From Microcoleus sp. FACHB-831 (GTDB taxonomy: Bacteria; Cyanobacteriota; Cyanobacteriia; Cyanobacteriales; FACHB-T130), in contig NZ_JACJON010000084.1 in assembly GCF_014695585.1 (NCBI RefSeq), positions 1-64,000 of the forward strand: a DNA stretch of 64,000 nucleotides, given 5' to 3'. This document shows, piece after piece, positions 38,607 through 47,629 of the stretch (the stretch's first letter is position 1; each line of letters begins with the position of its first letter). A model generated the notes under the pieces. The model had not been told where the DNA came from. It saw only the letters and a list, made by a program, of their open reading frames with translations, and searched no databases. The translations under genes were made by a program, and so were the position numbers.

Positions 38607-39302
38607 ATGAGCGCCAATTTTCCCTTGACTCGACCGCACGCGACTGTTGTTCTGGCAATGACCGCCGATGGCAAGATTGCCGATGCTACGTCATCACCCG
38701 CACGCTTCTCTTCCCCAAATGATAAATCACACTTGGAAAAACAGATCGCAAATGCTGATGCAGTTTTATTCGGTGCTGGTACGCTACGCGCCTACGGTAC
38801 CACGCTAAGCGTTTCTAACCCGACTCTACTCCAAACGCGCCAAAACCAAGGCAAACCACCCCAGCCAGTGCAGATTGTTTGTTCGCGCTTGGCAAATATC
38901 GATCCCCAATTGCGCTTCTTTAGTCAATCCGTTCCCCGTTGGTTGATCGCAGGGGCAAGCGGTGCTAAAAACTGGGAAGGACAACAGGAATTCGAGCGAA
39001 TTATTGTTGCCGAAACACCCAAAGGCGAAATTAATTGGACGGATGCTTATTCTCAACTGGCAACGCTGGGTTTGCGTAATTTAGCTATCCTCGGGGGGGG
39101 GAAATTAGTTGCATCTCTACTCGTAGAAAATTTGATTGACGAATTTTGGCTAACAATTTGCCCGCTGATTTTGGGCGGCGCCGCAGCAACAACACCAGTC
39201 GAAGGTGGTGGTTTTTTACCCCAATTGGCTCCAAGGCTCGAATTATTGTCCGTCGAGACTATTGAGCAAGAAGTCTTTCTCCACTACCGCCTGCAACATT
39301 AA
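38607..39302 (+). CDS. RibD C-terminal-domain pyrimidine reductase-like protein
   Basis: A 231-residue protein of the RibD-C/dihydrofolate-reductase-like fold: RPHATVVLAMTADGKIADAT, ADAVLFGAGTLRAYGTTLSV, LRNLAILGGGKLVASLLVEN and LTICPLILGGAAATTPVEGG. The GG-x-L/GGG loop binds NADPH. It lacks the deaminase half of RibD, so it resembles free-standing RibD-C (or RibG reductase) proteins that reduce pyrimidine intermediates in riboflavin synthesis or related substrates. Which substrate is unclear. Confidence 0.8.
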   Translation: MSANFPLTRPHATVVLAMTADGKIADATSSPARFSSPNDKSHLEKQIANADAVLFGAGTLRAYGTTLSVSNPTLLQTRQNQGKPPQPVQIVCSRLANIDPQLRFFSQSVPRWLIAGASGAKNWEGQQEFERIIVAETPKGEINWTDAYSQLATLGLRNLAILGGGKLVASLLVENLIDEFWLTICPLILGGAAATTPVEGGGFLPQLAPRLELLSVETIEQEVFLHYRLQH

Positions 39303-39355
39303 GAAATTTCGATTAACCTAAATTAAGTTTGCAGGTCTACCCCAATATTGCCGCA

Positions 39356-40558
39356 ATGGTGGAACAACTGAAGCCTCGTTACTCGGTCGCGTGGGTCAAC
39401 AATATCAACGAAATTCACCAATCTCAGTGGGATGCCCTCGCTGTGCCACTAAAGACGCCATTTCTGGAATGGGCGTGGCTTAGCAATATGGAAACTTCTG
39501 GCAGTGTAGGGGCTAAGGCAGGGTGGCTGCCGAACCATCTGACGGTATGGCGAGACAGAAACTTGATTGCTGCTGCGCCACTATATCTCAAAGGCCATAG
39601 TTATGGCGAATTTGTGTTCGATCATCAGTGGGCAGATTTGGCTCATCGATTGGGAGTGCAGTATTACCCGAAACTGCTGGGGATGTCACCAATGACGCCT
39701 GCTGAGGGCTATCGTTTCTTGATTGCTCCGGGTGAAGATGAGGATGAGATAACAGAATTAATGGTGGGGGCGATTGACCATTTCTGCGATCGCCACCACA
39801 TTTCTGGCGCTCACTTCCTCTATGTTGACCCAGATTGGCAACCAGTCCTAGAACGTCACGGCTTCATCAAATGGCTGCACCACAGTTATATTTGGCAAAA
39901 CGATGATTTTAGTACTTTTGACGATTATTTAGCAGCTTTTAACGCTAATCAGCGTAGAAATATCAAACGCGAACGCAAAGCTGTAGAAAAAGCTGGTTTG
40001 CAGATAAAAACACTAACGGGTGAAGAAATTCCCAAGTCGCTGTTTCCTTTGATGTATAGCTTCTACAGCGATACCTGCGATAAATTTGGCTGGTGGGGTA
40101 GCAAGTATTTAACTAAGCGCTTTTTTGAACAACTGCACCCAAATTATGCCCATCGGGTTTTATTTGTGGCAGCCTACCACGAGCAGAATGACCGACAACC
40201 AATAGGGATGTCTTTTTGTCTAAATAAGGGCGATCGCTTGTACGGTCGTTATTGGGGATCGATGCAAGAAATTGACAGCTTGCATTTTGATGCTTGTTAC
40301 TATACGCCAATTGAGTGGGCGATCCAGAACAAGATTAAAATGTTCGATCCTGGTGCTGGCGGGCGTCACAAAAAACGTCGCGGCTTCCCAGCTACTCCCA
40401 ACCACAGCATGCATCGGTTTTACAATCCGCGCCTGCGCCAGATTCTTTGCAATCATATCGAGCGAATAAACGATATGGAGCAGGAAGAAATCGACGCGAT
40501 TAATCAGGATTTACCTTTTAAACAGCAAGATTGCGACAAAGAAATTGCCATTGATTAA
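39356..40558 (+). CDS. FemAB-like/peptidoglycan-type GNAT-fold protein (PF04339-like)
   Basis: A 400-residue protein read from the ATG at 39356; a TTG in frame 27 bp upstream would extend it but has no ribosome site. The body resembles the COG3146-type family of predicted N-acyltransferases (WGSKYLTKRFFEQLHPNYAH, HRVLFVAAYHEQNDRQPIGM, LYGRYWGSMQEIDSLHFDAC, MFDPGAGGRHKKRRGFPATP). Such proteins fold as doubled GNAT domains and may transfer amino-acyl groups to peptidoglycan-like acceptors. The acceptor is unknown. It is not part of an obvious operon. Confidence 0.75.
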   Translation: MVEQLKPRYSVAWVNNINEIHQSQWDALAVPLKTPFLEWAWLSNMETSGSVGAKAGWLPNHLTVWRDRNLIAAAPLYLKGHSYGEFVFDHQWADLAHRLGVQYYPKLLGMSPMTPAEGYRFLIAPGEDEDEITELMVGAIDHFCDRHHISGAHFLYVDPDWQPVLERHGFIKWLHHSYIWQNDDFSTFDDYLAAFNANQRRNIKRERKAVEKAGLQIKTLTGEEIPKSLFPLMYSFYSDTCDKFGWWGSKYLTKRFFEQLHPNYAHRVLFVAAYHEQNDRQPIGMSFCLNKGDRLYGRYWGSMQEIDSLHFDACYYTPIEWAIQNKIKMFDPGAGGRHKKRRGFPATPNHSMHRFYNPRLRQILCNHIERINDMEQEEIDAINQDLPFKQQDCDKEIAID

Positions 40559-41005
40559 TCGCAGGCGATCGCTCTACGCCTCACTACAGTTGATTAGGCA
40601 TCTTACTAAAAGCATAAATTTCGGTCTTAGGAAGGGGGAAAGGGAAAAATATTCTTTTCCCCCTTCCTATTTCCCTTTATTCGCATCTTGCAGCAAGCTT
40701 AGCGAATAAAATTCGCGGCTATATAAACAAAGTCCGCCAGCACGAACCAAGGTGAAATCAAGGGTTTTGTATGTCTGAACGCGGTTTAAACCGCCCAGTT
40801 GATAATGGTGCAAGATAGGAGTTTGCCCTACTTATCCAAAAAGTCTATTTGTTTGCCCTAGAATTGCCTACCCGGCTTTTTTAATTTGCTAAACGAGAGC
40901 AAAAAATTAATCTTCTAGTGGGATAAGGTGCATTAAATTTACATTTGTCTGCTATCTTCAATTGAGCAACAGTATCATTAATATTGTGGAATTAAATAAT
41001 TCAAG
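40559..41005. other. Intergenic region with one hairpin
   Basis: About 450 bp. AGGAAGGGGGAAA (40629-40641) pairs perfectly with TTTCCCCCTTCCT (40656-40668), a 13-bp stem that may end the upstream transcript. A HIP1-like site sits near 40567. No gene was recognised. Confidence 0.55.
40629..40668 (+). terminator. GC-rich hairpin downstream of the FemAB-like gene
   Basis: The 13-bp stem described at 40629-40641 and 40656-40668 has a 14-nt loop and lies 71 bp after the stop codon. A T-rich run follows only partly, so it is a probable rather than certain terminator. Confidence 0.5.
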
Positions 41006-41389
41006 ATGACTCAAACTGCTGAAAGCCTAGCGACACTTGATGAGAGACTTTCTAGGCGTGATATTAAACTCGATCCAGGTGGCTATTTCATTATTTATCT
41101 GGATCGGGAGGCTGAGTTGATTTGCGCCAAGCACTTCACCAATGTAATTGACGATCGCGGTTTAGCTGTAGACCCGGAAACTGGGAAGGTAATTCCTGCA
41201 CGGGGCAAAGTTCAGCGCGATCTCTCCACTTTGTTTACAGGGAGAACGGCTAAACAACTTTGCGTGAATATTTTTGAGGAAACTCAGCCTTGTCCCGTAA
41301 CATTGCTAGATCATGCAGCTTATCTAGGGCGGGAGTTTCTACGGGCTGAAATTGCTTTAATTAATGGCTTAGAGTACGTTCAAGACTAA
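41006..41389 (+). CDS. Conserved cyanobacterial protein (DUF4346-like)
   Basis: A 127-residue soluble protein. The recognisable block is LDPGGYFIIYLDREAELICA, then VIDDRGLAVDPETGKVIPAR and DHAAYLGREFLRAEIALING. It resembles the DUF4346 family, related in sequence to part of a methyltransferase subunit found in archaea, but no catalytic role is known in cyanobacteria. It is convergent with psb32 across a hairpin repeat. The assignment is from memory and moderately sure. Confidence 0.6.
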   Translation: MTQTAESLATLDERLSRRDIKLDPGGYFIIYLDREAELICAKHFTNVIDDRGLAVDPETGKVIPARGKVQRDLSTLFTGRTAKQLCVNIFEETQPCPVTLLDHAAYLGREFLRAEIALINGLEYVQD

Positions 41390-41422
41390 GCTGCCATAGC
41401 ATTTAAAGCCGAATTTGGCGGA

Positions 41423-41441
41423 CACAGGCAAGATGCCTGTG
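41423..41441. repeat. Dispersed CACAGGCA-type hairpin
   Basis: CACAGGCA (41423-41430) and TGCCTGTG (41434-41441) pair around AGA. This small palindrome is widespread in cyanobacterial genomes; here it lies between convergent genes and may help end both transcripts. Confidence 0.6.
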
Positions 41442-41520
41442 CCACCGATACCGAAACGACAAAAATCTTCTATCTTGAAGCGATTGTTGTTAAATGATTG
41501 TCAGCTTGGCAGGCAAATAG

Positions 41521-42237
41521 TTACTTCACATACCAGAAATAGGTAGCCATTGGAATGACCGTTGCGGCAATTAACAAGACAATCACCCAGATAGTGGCGT
41601 TTCCTGTATCGGTTTCTTCTGCGGATTTATAGGTGCTGGCGACATTAACTTTGTCAACGACTTTAGGTGCGCCTGGATCGGGTTGACCGGATAATACAGC
41701 GATCAGGCGATCGCTAGCATCCGAGAAGGCTTGATTGTATTTGTTACCGTCGCGCAACGGTACTTGTACGGTTTCGTTAGCAATGCTTGAGGCAATTTCA
41801 TCAGGTAGGATAGATTTCACTTTGTCGCCAGTAAAGATGGCGGTGTTGTTGGTGACGGTATCGATTACCAGCAAGGTTTCATTAGCGGCGGCTTCTTCTG
41901 TGGGGAACCATTTTTGAAACAACTGCTTGGCGAAGCTTTCCACTGTTTCACCGTAGTCTAGTCGGCGCAGCGTGACCATCCTCACCTCGTTGCCAGTTTT
42001 TTTGGCTAAATTGTCTAAAGCGTTGCTAATAGTGCCTTCATTGAGGCGGCTGAGGACTTCGCCTTTATCGAAAACCCAAGTGCGATCGCCCAAGGCTAAT
42101 TTTGGGATTTCATAAACACCAGTGGCGTTAGCGGGGGAAGCAACTACCGTGCTTGCTAGAAACATTAAGGCGACGGAGATAATTAAGCGCTGGATGTGCT
42201 TTTTCCAGCTAGAAAGTTTGTTGACAGATGTAGTCAT
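41521..42237 (-). CDS. psb32: Photosystem II repair protein Psb32
   Basis: A 238-residue protein with the ATG at 42237 chosen because it is preceded by TAGGGT and opens a good signal peptide (RLIISVALMFLASTVVASPA, cut after ANA). The mature N-terminal part is a TPM domain (KLALGDRTWVFDKGEVLSRL, GNEVRMVTLRRLDYGETVES, SDASDRLIAVLSGQP). A C-terminal transmembrane helix (TIWVIVLLIAATVIPMATYF) anchors it. Psb32 protects and repairs photosystem II under light stress. The domain order and length fit the family. Confidence 0.9.
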   Translation of the reverse strand: MTTSVNKLSSWKKHIQRLIISVALMFLASTVVASPANATGVYEIPKLALGDRTWVFDKGEVLSRLNEGTISNALDNLAKKTGNEVRMVTLRRLDYGETVESFAKQLFQKWFPTEEAAANETLLVIDTVTNNTAIFTGDKVKSILPDEIASSIANETVQVPLRDGNKYNQAFSDASDRLIAVLSGQPDPGAPKVVDKVNVASTYKSAEETDTGNATIWVIVLLIAATVIPMATYFWYVK

Positions 42238-42348
42238 AATTGACCCTAAAATGGCTTTTAAAAAAACATACCTTAAAAATCCCCCTAGCAGTGGTAGACG
42301 TGCTAGGGTCAAAGATAAAGTTGTCTGAGGGGCTTGGACGGTAGAGCT

Positions 42349-42591
42349 ATGAGTTCACCAGAAATATATAAGGGTTGGCTCATTGAAGCAAGGCCAGTGT
42401 TCTGCGTTCAGGTTTGGAACGCAGGTGGCGAATGCGTTATTCCCGTCCACAACGCCAAGACAGAGGAAGAAGCGCTACTGCTGGCGAGGGGTTGGATAGA
42501 TATGCAAATGGATTTGGAAAGCCCGAACCAGCCAGGGGATGATGATAACTTTTTCCAGGATGACGACGGCTACGACGATATTCCCTTTTGA
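42349..42591 (+). CDS. Small conserved cyanobacterial protein with acidic tail
   Basis: An 80-residue protein starting MSSPEIYKGWLIEARPVF. A compact beta/alpha core (FCVQVWNAGGECVIPVHNAK, EEEALLLARGWIDMQM) precedes an acidic disordered tail (PGDDDNFFQDDDGYDD). The ATG at 42349 is preferred over a TTG 15 bp upstream. It lies next to psb32 in the divergent direction. Function is unknown. Confidence 0.6.
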   Translation: MSSPEIYKGWLIEARPVFCVQVWNAGGECVIPVHNAKTEEEALLLARGWIDMQMDLESPNQPGDDDNFFQDDDGYDDIPF

Positions 42592-43062
42592 GGGGGAGCG
42601 ATCGCGCTATCGCACCGCTTTTGAATAGAAGCGATCGCTCTTAATATTGGGTTTACTAGATATGTATCAGTATTTGTCAATAGACTAAAAAAATGGGCAG
42701 CGTGCGATCGCGTCTCCTCAGCCCTCTGAAAACAAATCCCACGCATTCAGACTGTAACTATCTTCAAAACTGCATCTCAATGGTTTTGGGCGACTTCTAG
42801 CAACTTGCCTTCTATATCCAAACCCACATCTGCCGATTATCGCTACATATTTGGGCGCGTTGCGCTCTCAAGCCGTCGCGATCGCACTTTCTGGCGATGA
42901 CGAGACGAGGCGCGACGGCTGCTGCATACCGCCCCATGACCAAAGAACGCTTTGACGTGCGCCGCCACTACGGCGCGATTCTTGCTCTGATGAAAAGTAT
43001 CATAAACGTGAAAGACGAATCATATTAGCTGGTTTTCGAGAGGCAAGGGCGACAAAAGGCTT
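42592..43062. other. Intergenic region with dispersed repeat
   Basis: About 470 bp. GCTTTTGAATAGAAGCGATC at 42617-42636 recurs at 59227-59246, and both are preceded by GCGATCGCGCTAT. No gene was recognised; HIP1 sites near 42706 and 42880 are isolated. Confidence 0.55.
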
Positions 43063-45279
43063 TCAGCGACCCACCGCGCGCCGCTGGGTGGAATCTGAAG
43101 CAGCCTGCCCCTGGGTGCCGTCTGGAGTTCCGTAGTAAATCCCCCTCCCATTGGTGCCAATGAAGACCAACCCAAACTGCTGCCAACTCGCCTCCATCAC
43201 ATTTGGCTCACCACCGATAGGATTCTGGGGAGAGCCAATGCTCGCCCAAGTTTGCCCTCTGTCAAGAGAACGAAAAATTCCCTCGCCCATACCAGCAACT
43301 TTGCCATAGAGATAAAGGGCTGGTGTGGTGCTGCCATCCGGCGGTTTGCCGAAGGCAAACAAATGCGCCCTCTCTACTGAAGGCAACTTAGTCATAGTCT
43401 GGCCACCGTCTGTTGAACGGTACAAACCATTCCAATCCAGACTAAGCCACACCTCATCTTTCACACCTGGAACTGTTTTCAGCCTGCACCACAAATCTGC
43501 CCAATACTCGCTTTTAATCGATGAGTTGACAACGCCAAACGATGCACCTCTATCAGTACTGCGATAAACTTTGCCTTCGCTGTAGTAGTAAAACGTGTTG
43601 CCATCTACTTTATCTGCGACCAACGGCTCACCCCAATACCAGGGGCCTTTAGCCCCATTAGGTAGCCCTGACACTGCACTCCATGAAGCGCCGCCATCAG
43701 TTGTTTGCAAAGGCTGAGCCTCGCTGAGAGTTATGACAAAATTACTGGGGTTGTTTGCCGATACAGCCACTCGCAACGGCATCGCCTTTGCTGGAAACGA
43801 CCCAAACTTTTTCCAAGTTAATCCGCCGTCTGTAGAAGTTGTTCCGCCATTGTGAATTGGTTCCCACTCCACACCACCAACCCGCACCACGTTCAAGGGG
43901 TTGCTTTCGGAGTAGGCAATACCGTAAGTATGCTGAGGCCAAGGGCCTATACCGCCCATCCTTTTCAATGGATAAGAATTAAGTCCATTGTTGTGATTGA
44001 AACCGTCTACATCAGCTACGCCACTCAATAACACAGCACCTTTTGGAGGTGCAGCTAGGGCGAAAGCGACTATCTCTTCTTGTCCTTGCTGATAATTATT
44101 CCAAGTAACTGGATTGGCGTTGATATTGTCTGTTTGCCAAATTCCAGAACCATTAGTCAACCAAACTTTTCCTGGCACTTTTGGGTCGAATTCAATGGCT
44201 GAAACCCATGATTCAAACATGGCATCATGCCACCAAGAAACAGTGTGGTTTATATTTGCCTGTTTCTCTGTCCAATTAGCTCCCCCATCTAAGGAACTAT
44301 AGAGGATTTTGCTAGTTGTTTGACCTAAAGCTACTACTAAATGATTGGGATTAGTTGGGTTAACACCCAAGGCATTGAAAAACACAGACTTGCCACCTGG
44401 AGTGATATTACTCCATTCGTTAGCATATTTGCTAATCCCAGCCATGTGCGTTACATAGAGAACGCCGTTGTTAGCAACAGCCATTCGCTGCGCCTGTGTC
44501 GGACTTCCCTGGATTTTACTCCAAGTAACACCCGTGTCAGTAGATTTATATATTCCATCTCCATAGACATTAGCGTAGACTAAACCGGGCGATCGCTTGT
44601 CAAATTCGATGCCTAAAATTCCAATCCCCTTTGCCAGCTTTGGGGAAAAAGACGCAACCCTAGCCCATGTCGCCCCCGCGTCCGACGACTTCCACAACCC
44701 ATCGTGCCGCGAACCAAAAAAGATTACTTTAGAGTTAGATGGATCGACAGCTAACCTTTCTCCTGCCCATCGCTGTTCGGAGTTGCTGTCCATCCCTAAG
44801 TCTATCTTTAACTTAGTCCAAGTTTTGCCTCGATCTGTAGACTTAAAAATTGACCCTTTCGGCTCCCACTCGGAGTATTTACCTGCCGCCATGTAGACAA
44901 TATTCGCATCATTTGGATCGACGGCTAGTGCTTCTCCCCCGTAATAAGTTTTTTGGGCAAGTGGAAAGCTGTCATTTAAAGGAATCCAACTTTTATCTGC
45001 TGCATTCCAGCGATAAAAACCACCAACGTCAGTTCTGATATAAACAAGATCCTTTTCTAAAGGATGGGGGTAGACACCCGTAACAAACCCGCCTCCACCT
45101 ATAGAAACGTTAGCCCAGCGATATCCATTTCCCCCAATCGAGTAGATTGGCGCTGCGGCTACAGATGCTATGCCAAGGCTTTTGTTTGCTTCTAGTTGTT
45201 GGTTGCTGGTGGCACACCCAGCAATAATTCCCACTAAAACAGGCAACCCTGTCAAAGCGATAAATTTTGGTATTTTCAT
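43063..45279 (-). CDS. GH74-like beta-propeller lipoprotein, possible xyloglucanase or polymer-processing glycosidase
   Basis: A 738-residue lipoprotein read from the ATG at 45279. The signal (MKIPKFIALTGLPVLVGIIA) ends at the lipobox IAGC, with C22 as the likely lipidated cysteine. The body matches GH74 enzymes: GGGGFVTGVYPHPLEKDLVY, VYIRTDVGGFYRW (catalytic Asp near 84), several GxTW repeats (SSDAGATWARVA, STDTGVTWSKI) and GVADVDGF near 423 followed by GIAYSESNPLNVVRVGG. GH74 enzymes cut xyloglucan and related glucans, but the Asp spacing here is shorter than in the fungal type. It ends the exopolysaccharide series, so it may trim the polymer instead. Confidence 0.7.
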   Translation of the reverse strand: MKIPKFIALTGLPVLVGIIAGCATSNQQLEANKSLGIASVAAAPIYSIGGNGYRWANVSIGGGGFVTGVYPHPLEKDLVYIRTDVGGFYRWNAADKSWIPLNDSFPLAQKTYYGGEALAVDPNDANIVYMAAGKYSEWEPKGSIFKSTDRGKTWTKLKIDLGMDSNSEQRWAGERLAVDPSNSKVIFFGSRHDGLWKSSDAGATWARVASFSPKLAKGIGILGIEFDKRSPGLVYANVYGDGIYKSTDTGVTWSKIQGSPTQAQRMAVANNGVLYVTHMAGISKYANEWSNITPGGKSVFFNALGVNPTNPNHLVVALGQTTSKILYSSLDGGANWTEKQANINHTVSWWHDAMFESWVSAIEFDPKVPGKVWLTNGSGIWQTDNINANPVTWNNYQQGQEEIVAFALAAPPKGAVLLSGVADVDGFNHNNGLNSYPLKRMGGIGPWPQHTYGIAYSESNPLNVVRVGGVEWEPIHNGGTTSTDGGLTWKKFGSFPAKAMPLRVAVSANNPSNFVITLSEAQPLQTTDGGASWSAVSGLPNGAKGPWYWGEPLVADKVDGNTFYYYSEGKVYRSTDRGASFGVVNSSIKSEYWADLWCRLKTVPGVKDEVWLSLDWNGLYRSTDGGQTMTKLPSVERAHLFAFGKPPDGSTTPALYLYGKVAGMGEGIFRSLDRGQTWASIGSPQNPIGGEPNVMEASWQQFGLVFIGTNGRGIYYGTPDGTQGQAASDSTQRRAVGR

Positions 45280-45398
45280 AATTTTTAACCAAAGAGCAAC
45301 GCTGATGAATCCCAATAAATTATTTGTGTAAGTCTCTGTTCATCCCCTATTTACTTTCCAGCAAAGTGATGGGGCGCGAGAAGTTATATTGCCTAATT

Positions 45399-46349
45399 TT
45401 AATATTTAGGGTTTTTTACAAAATTATATAAAGCTCTAATATAGATTTTTAGTTTATCTATCTGTTTTCGAGTAGATAAATGAGTTTTAACAAGTTTTTC
45501 AAACTCCGCATCCATTCTTCCATTACGCAGATACACGCCCATTCCTGTCGCTATCATGTGGTTAGAAAACTCATAAAATGATGGAAATTTGACTCCTATC
45601 CAATAGCCTAAAAGGATGTTAATTTTGGCTGTTCTTTGCTGGTAGGCCTTTGATTTTCCCTTAGATTCTTTCCCAATAGCATTGGCGTTCTTACCATGTA
45701 CCCGATAAAGACTTAATTCCCGATCCAAGACAATACCTTTATTCAGCCCTAACGAGCTATAGATTAAAAAAGCATCATTGAGCAAAGTGCTTCCTGCTTT
45801 ATCGGGCATTGGCAAGATTTGTTGTAAAAGCGAGCGTTTTAAACAAAGACCGGATGTAGAGGGGTAGGGGAAGTTTTTGTAGAATCTACCACTTTTAGTT
45901 AGCTCTCTCAAATCGTACTCGCGGAATAAATCGGGATCGCTTTTAGTAGATTCTTTAGTATTTATTTCTACTAGCTTTTCGTCCACAAATTTAAGAGGAT
46001 GAAAACACCAACCTAAATCTGAGCGATCGCCTAATGCATCTACTACTCTTGCAGCTTTCTCAGAAACAAAAGTATCGTCGGCATCCAAAAAACAAACAAT
46101 ATCCCCTGTACTCGCAGCAAAGCCTGCATTAAAAGCCGAAGCCTGTCCGCCATTTTCCTTTAGCACAGCGATAATTTTATCGCCATAACTGGCAAGAACT
46201 TCTCGTGAATTATCAGTAGAACCATCATCCACCACAATTACCTCGACGTGGGGATAATTTTGGTTTAGGGCGCTATCAATTGCCTCTGGAAGGAAACGAG
46301 CATAATTGTAGTTATTAATGGCGATGCTAACTTTAGGATTGCTGTTCAT
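45399..46349 (-). CDS. Family 2 glycosyltransferase
   Basis: A 316-residue GT2: ISIAINNYNYARFLPEAIDS, VIVVDDGSTDNSREVLASYG (the VDDGS loop), DIVCFLDADDTFVSEKAARV (the DXD-like metal site) and the C-terminal LYNFVKNPK. It transfers a sugar from a nucleotide donor at the cytoplasmic face. The acceptor in this cluster is not deducible. It lies 77 bp downstream of the GT4 gene on the same strand, in the exopolysaccharide series. Confidence 0.85.
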   Translation of the reverse strand: MNSNPKVSIAINNYNYARFLPEAIDSALNQNYPHVEVIVVDDGSTDNSREVLASYGDKIIAVLKENGGQASAFNAGFAASTGDIVCFLDADDTFVSEKAARVVDALGDRSDLGWCFHPLKFVDEKLVEINTKESTKSDPDLFREYDLRELTKSGRFYKNFPYPSTSGLCLKRSLLQQILPMPDKAGSTLLNDAFLIYSSLGLNKGIVLDRELSLYRVHGKNANAIGKESKGKSKAYQQRTAKINILLGYWIGVKFPSFYEFSNHMIATGMGVYLRNGRMDAEFEKLVKTHLSTRKQIDKLKIYIRALYNFVKNPKY

Positions 46350-46426
46350 GCTTTTAATGTTGTTATGAGCGTTTGGTTTGAGCAGATCCAGTTATAGCAG
46401 TAAGCTTCGGAAGAACACGATTAGTA

Positions 46427-47521
46427 TTAATCCACACGCAATACTTGCCGATACTGTGCTACAGACTTTTCCAAGGAGAACTCATCAGCTCTGAGCCGCT
46501 GTGCTTCCAAGTCAACAGGCTCATCTAAGGTACTAGCGATCGCTTCTGCTAAAGCCTTGGCATTGCCTACAGGCACTAGCTTACCGTACTGCCCGTTTGC
46601 TAAAATTTCTGCGGGTCCGCTAGGGCAGTCGCAAGAAACTACCTTGGTTCCCGCAGCGATCGCCTCAATTAGTACAGTAGGCAATCCTTCATATAAAGAA
46701 GATAGGACGAATACTGCTGAAGATGCCATATAAGCATAGGGATTTGCCACAAACCCAGGTAAAGCCACATTCGATGCTATACCCAATTCCTGCACCAAGG
46801 CCTCAAGCTGGGATCGCTCCGTCCCTTCCCCTAAAATCATCAGTCGCGCCGGACGCTGTTGCTGCACTTGAGCAAAGGCGCGAATTAAAGTAGGAAAGTC
46901 TTTTTGCTTTTCTAGGCGTCCCACTCCCAAAATCACTGGAGGCTGTCCCGGCTCAAACCAAGGATGTTCGACAAGTTCAGTGGCTTTTTTGAACAGATCC
47001 GGGGTAACAACTGGGTTGTAAATAACTTTGATTTGCTCTTTTGGTAATCCCAGATGCACCAAATCATCAGCCGCCCCTTGAGACACGGTAACAACTGCAT
47101 CAGCCCAAGGGTAAAACGAGCGTACCAAGTAAGGTGAAATTCGCCTTTTGATCTGCTTAGAGTTTTGCGACTCCTGCGACAGAGTGTTATGTACGCTCAC
47201 TACCACTCTTGTAGATACACCAGCCAGCTTTCGACCCCACAAAGCTACTATATTCGTATCTTCCAAAGCCGAAAGCAAAGCTGTAGGTTTATTTTCTTTC
47301 AGATAGCGTACTAAGGCGGGGAGACTTGATAACAACCGCTTACCTTTCAAGTCCACAATTCTCACCTCTGGCGGTACTAGAGACAGGTAAGGTCCTTCCA
47401 CCGTAACTAAAACTAAGTCTACGCTTAAGCCTTGCTCGACAAAACCACGCGCCAAATTAACCAGAACTTTCTCAGCGCCACCGCCAGATAGGGACGTGAG
47501 GAAAATTGTTAGACTAGACAT
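46427..47521 (-). CDS. Family 4 glycosyltransferase
   Basis: A 364-residue GT4/GT-B protein: MSSLTIFLTSLSGGGAEKVL with the N-terminal GGGAE loop, VVSVHNTLSQESQNSKQIKR, VILGVGRLEKQKDFPTLIRA, MILGEGTERSQLEALVQELG and the C-terminal SSLYEGLPTVLIEAIAAGTK that carries the E-x7-E glutamate pair. It retains the donor configuration of the transferred sugar. The donor cannot be assigned. It is part of the minus-strand exopolysaccharide series. Confidence 0.88.
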   Translation of the reverse strand: MSSLTIFLTSLSGGGAEKVLVNLARGFVEQGLSVDLVLVTVEGPYLSLVPPEVRIVDLKGKRLLSSLPALVRYLKENKPTALLSALEDTNIVALWGRKLAGVSTRVVVSVHNTLSQESQNSKQIKRRISPYLVRSFYPWADAVVTVSQGAADDLVHLGLPKEQIKVIYNPVVTPDLFKKATELVEHPWFEPGQPPVILGVGRLEKQKDFPTLIRAFAQVQQQRPARLMILGEGTERSQLEALVQELGIASNVALPGFVANPYAYMASSAVFVLSSLYEGLPTVLIEAIAAGTKVVSCDCPSGPAEILANGQYGKLVPVGNAKALAEAIASTLDEPVDLEAQRLRADEFSLEKSVAQYRQVLRVD

Positions 47522-47558
47522 TTTTTTATTTGAGGTTGAAGATACTGCTATTCCCCCG

Positions 47559-47578
47559 TTCCCCCTATCTGGGGGGAA
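47559..47578. terminator. GC-rich hairpin between Wzy and GT4 genes
   Basis: TTCCCCC and GGGGGGAA flank TATCT at 47559-47578, between two same-strand genes. It could be an attenuator or processing site within the series. Confidence 0.4.
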
Positions 47579-47629
47579 TTAGGATAGGGGTTGATTGAAA
47601 AAAAATTGGTAAATTCATTGCTAACTTTA

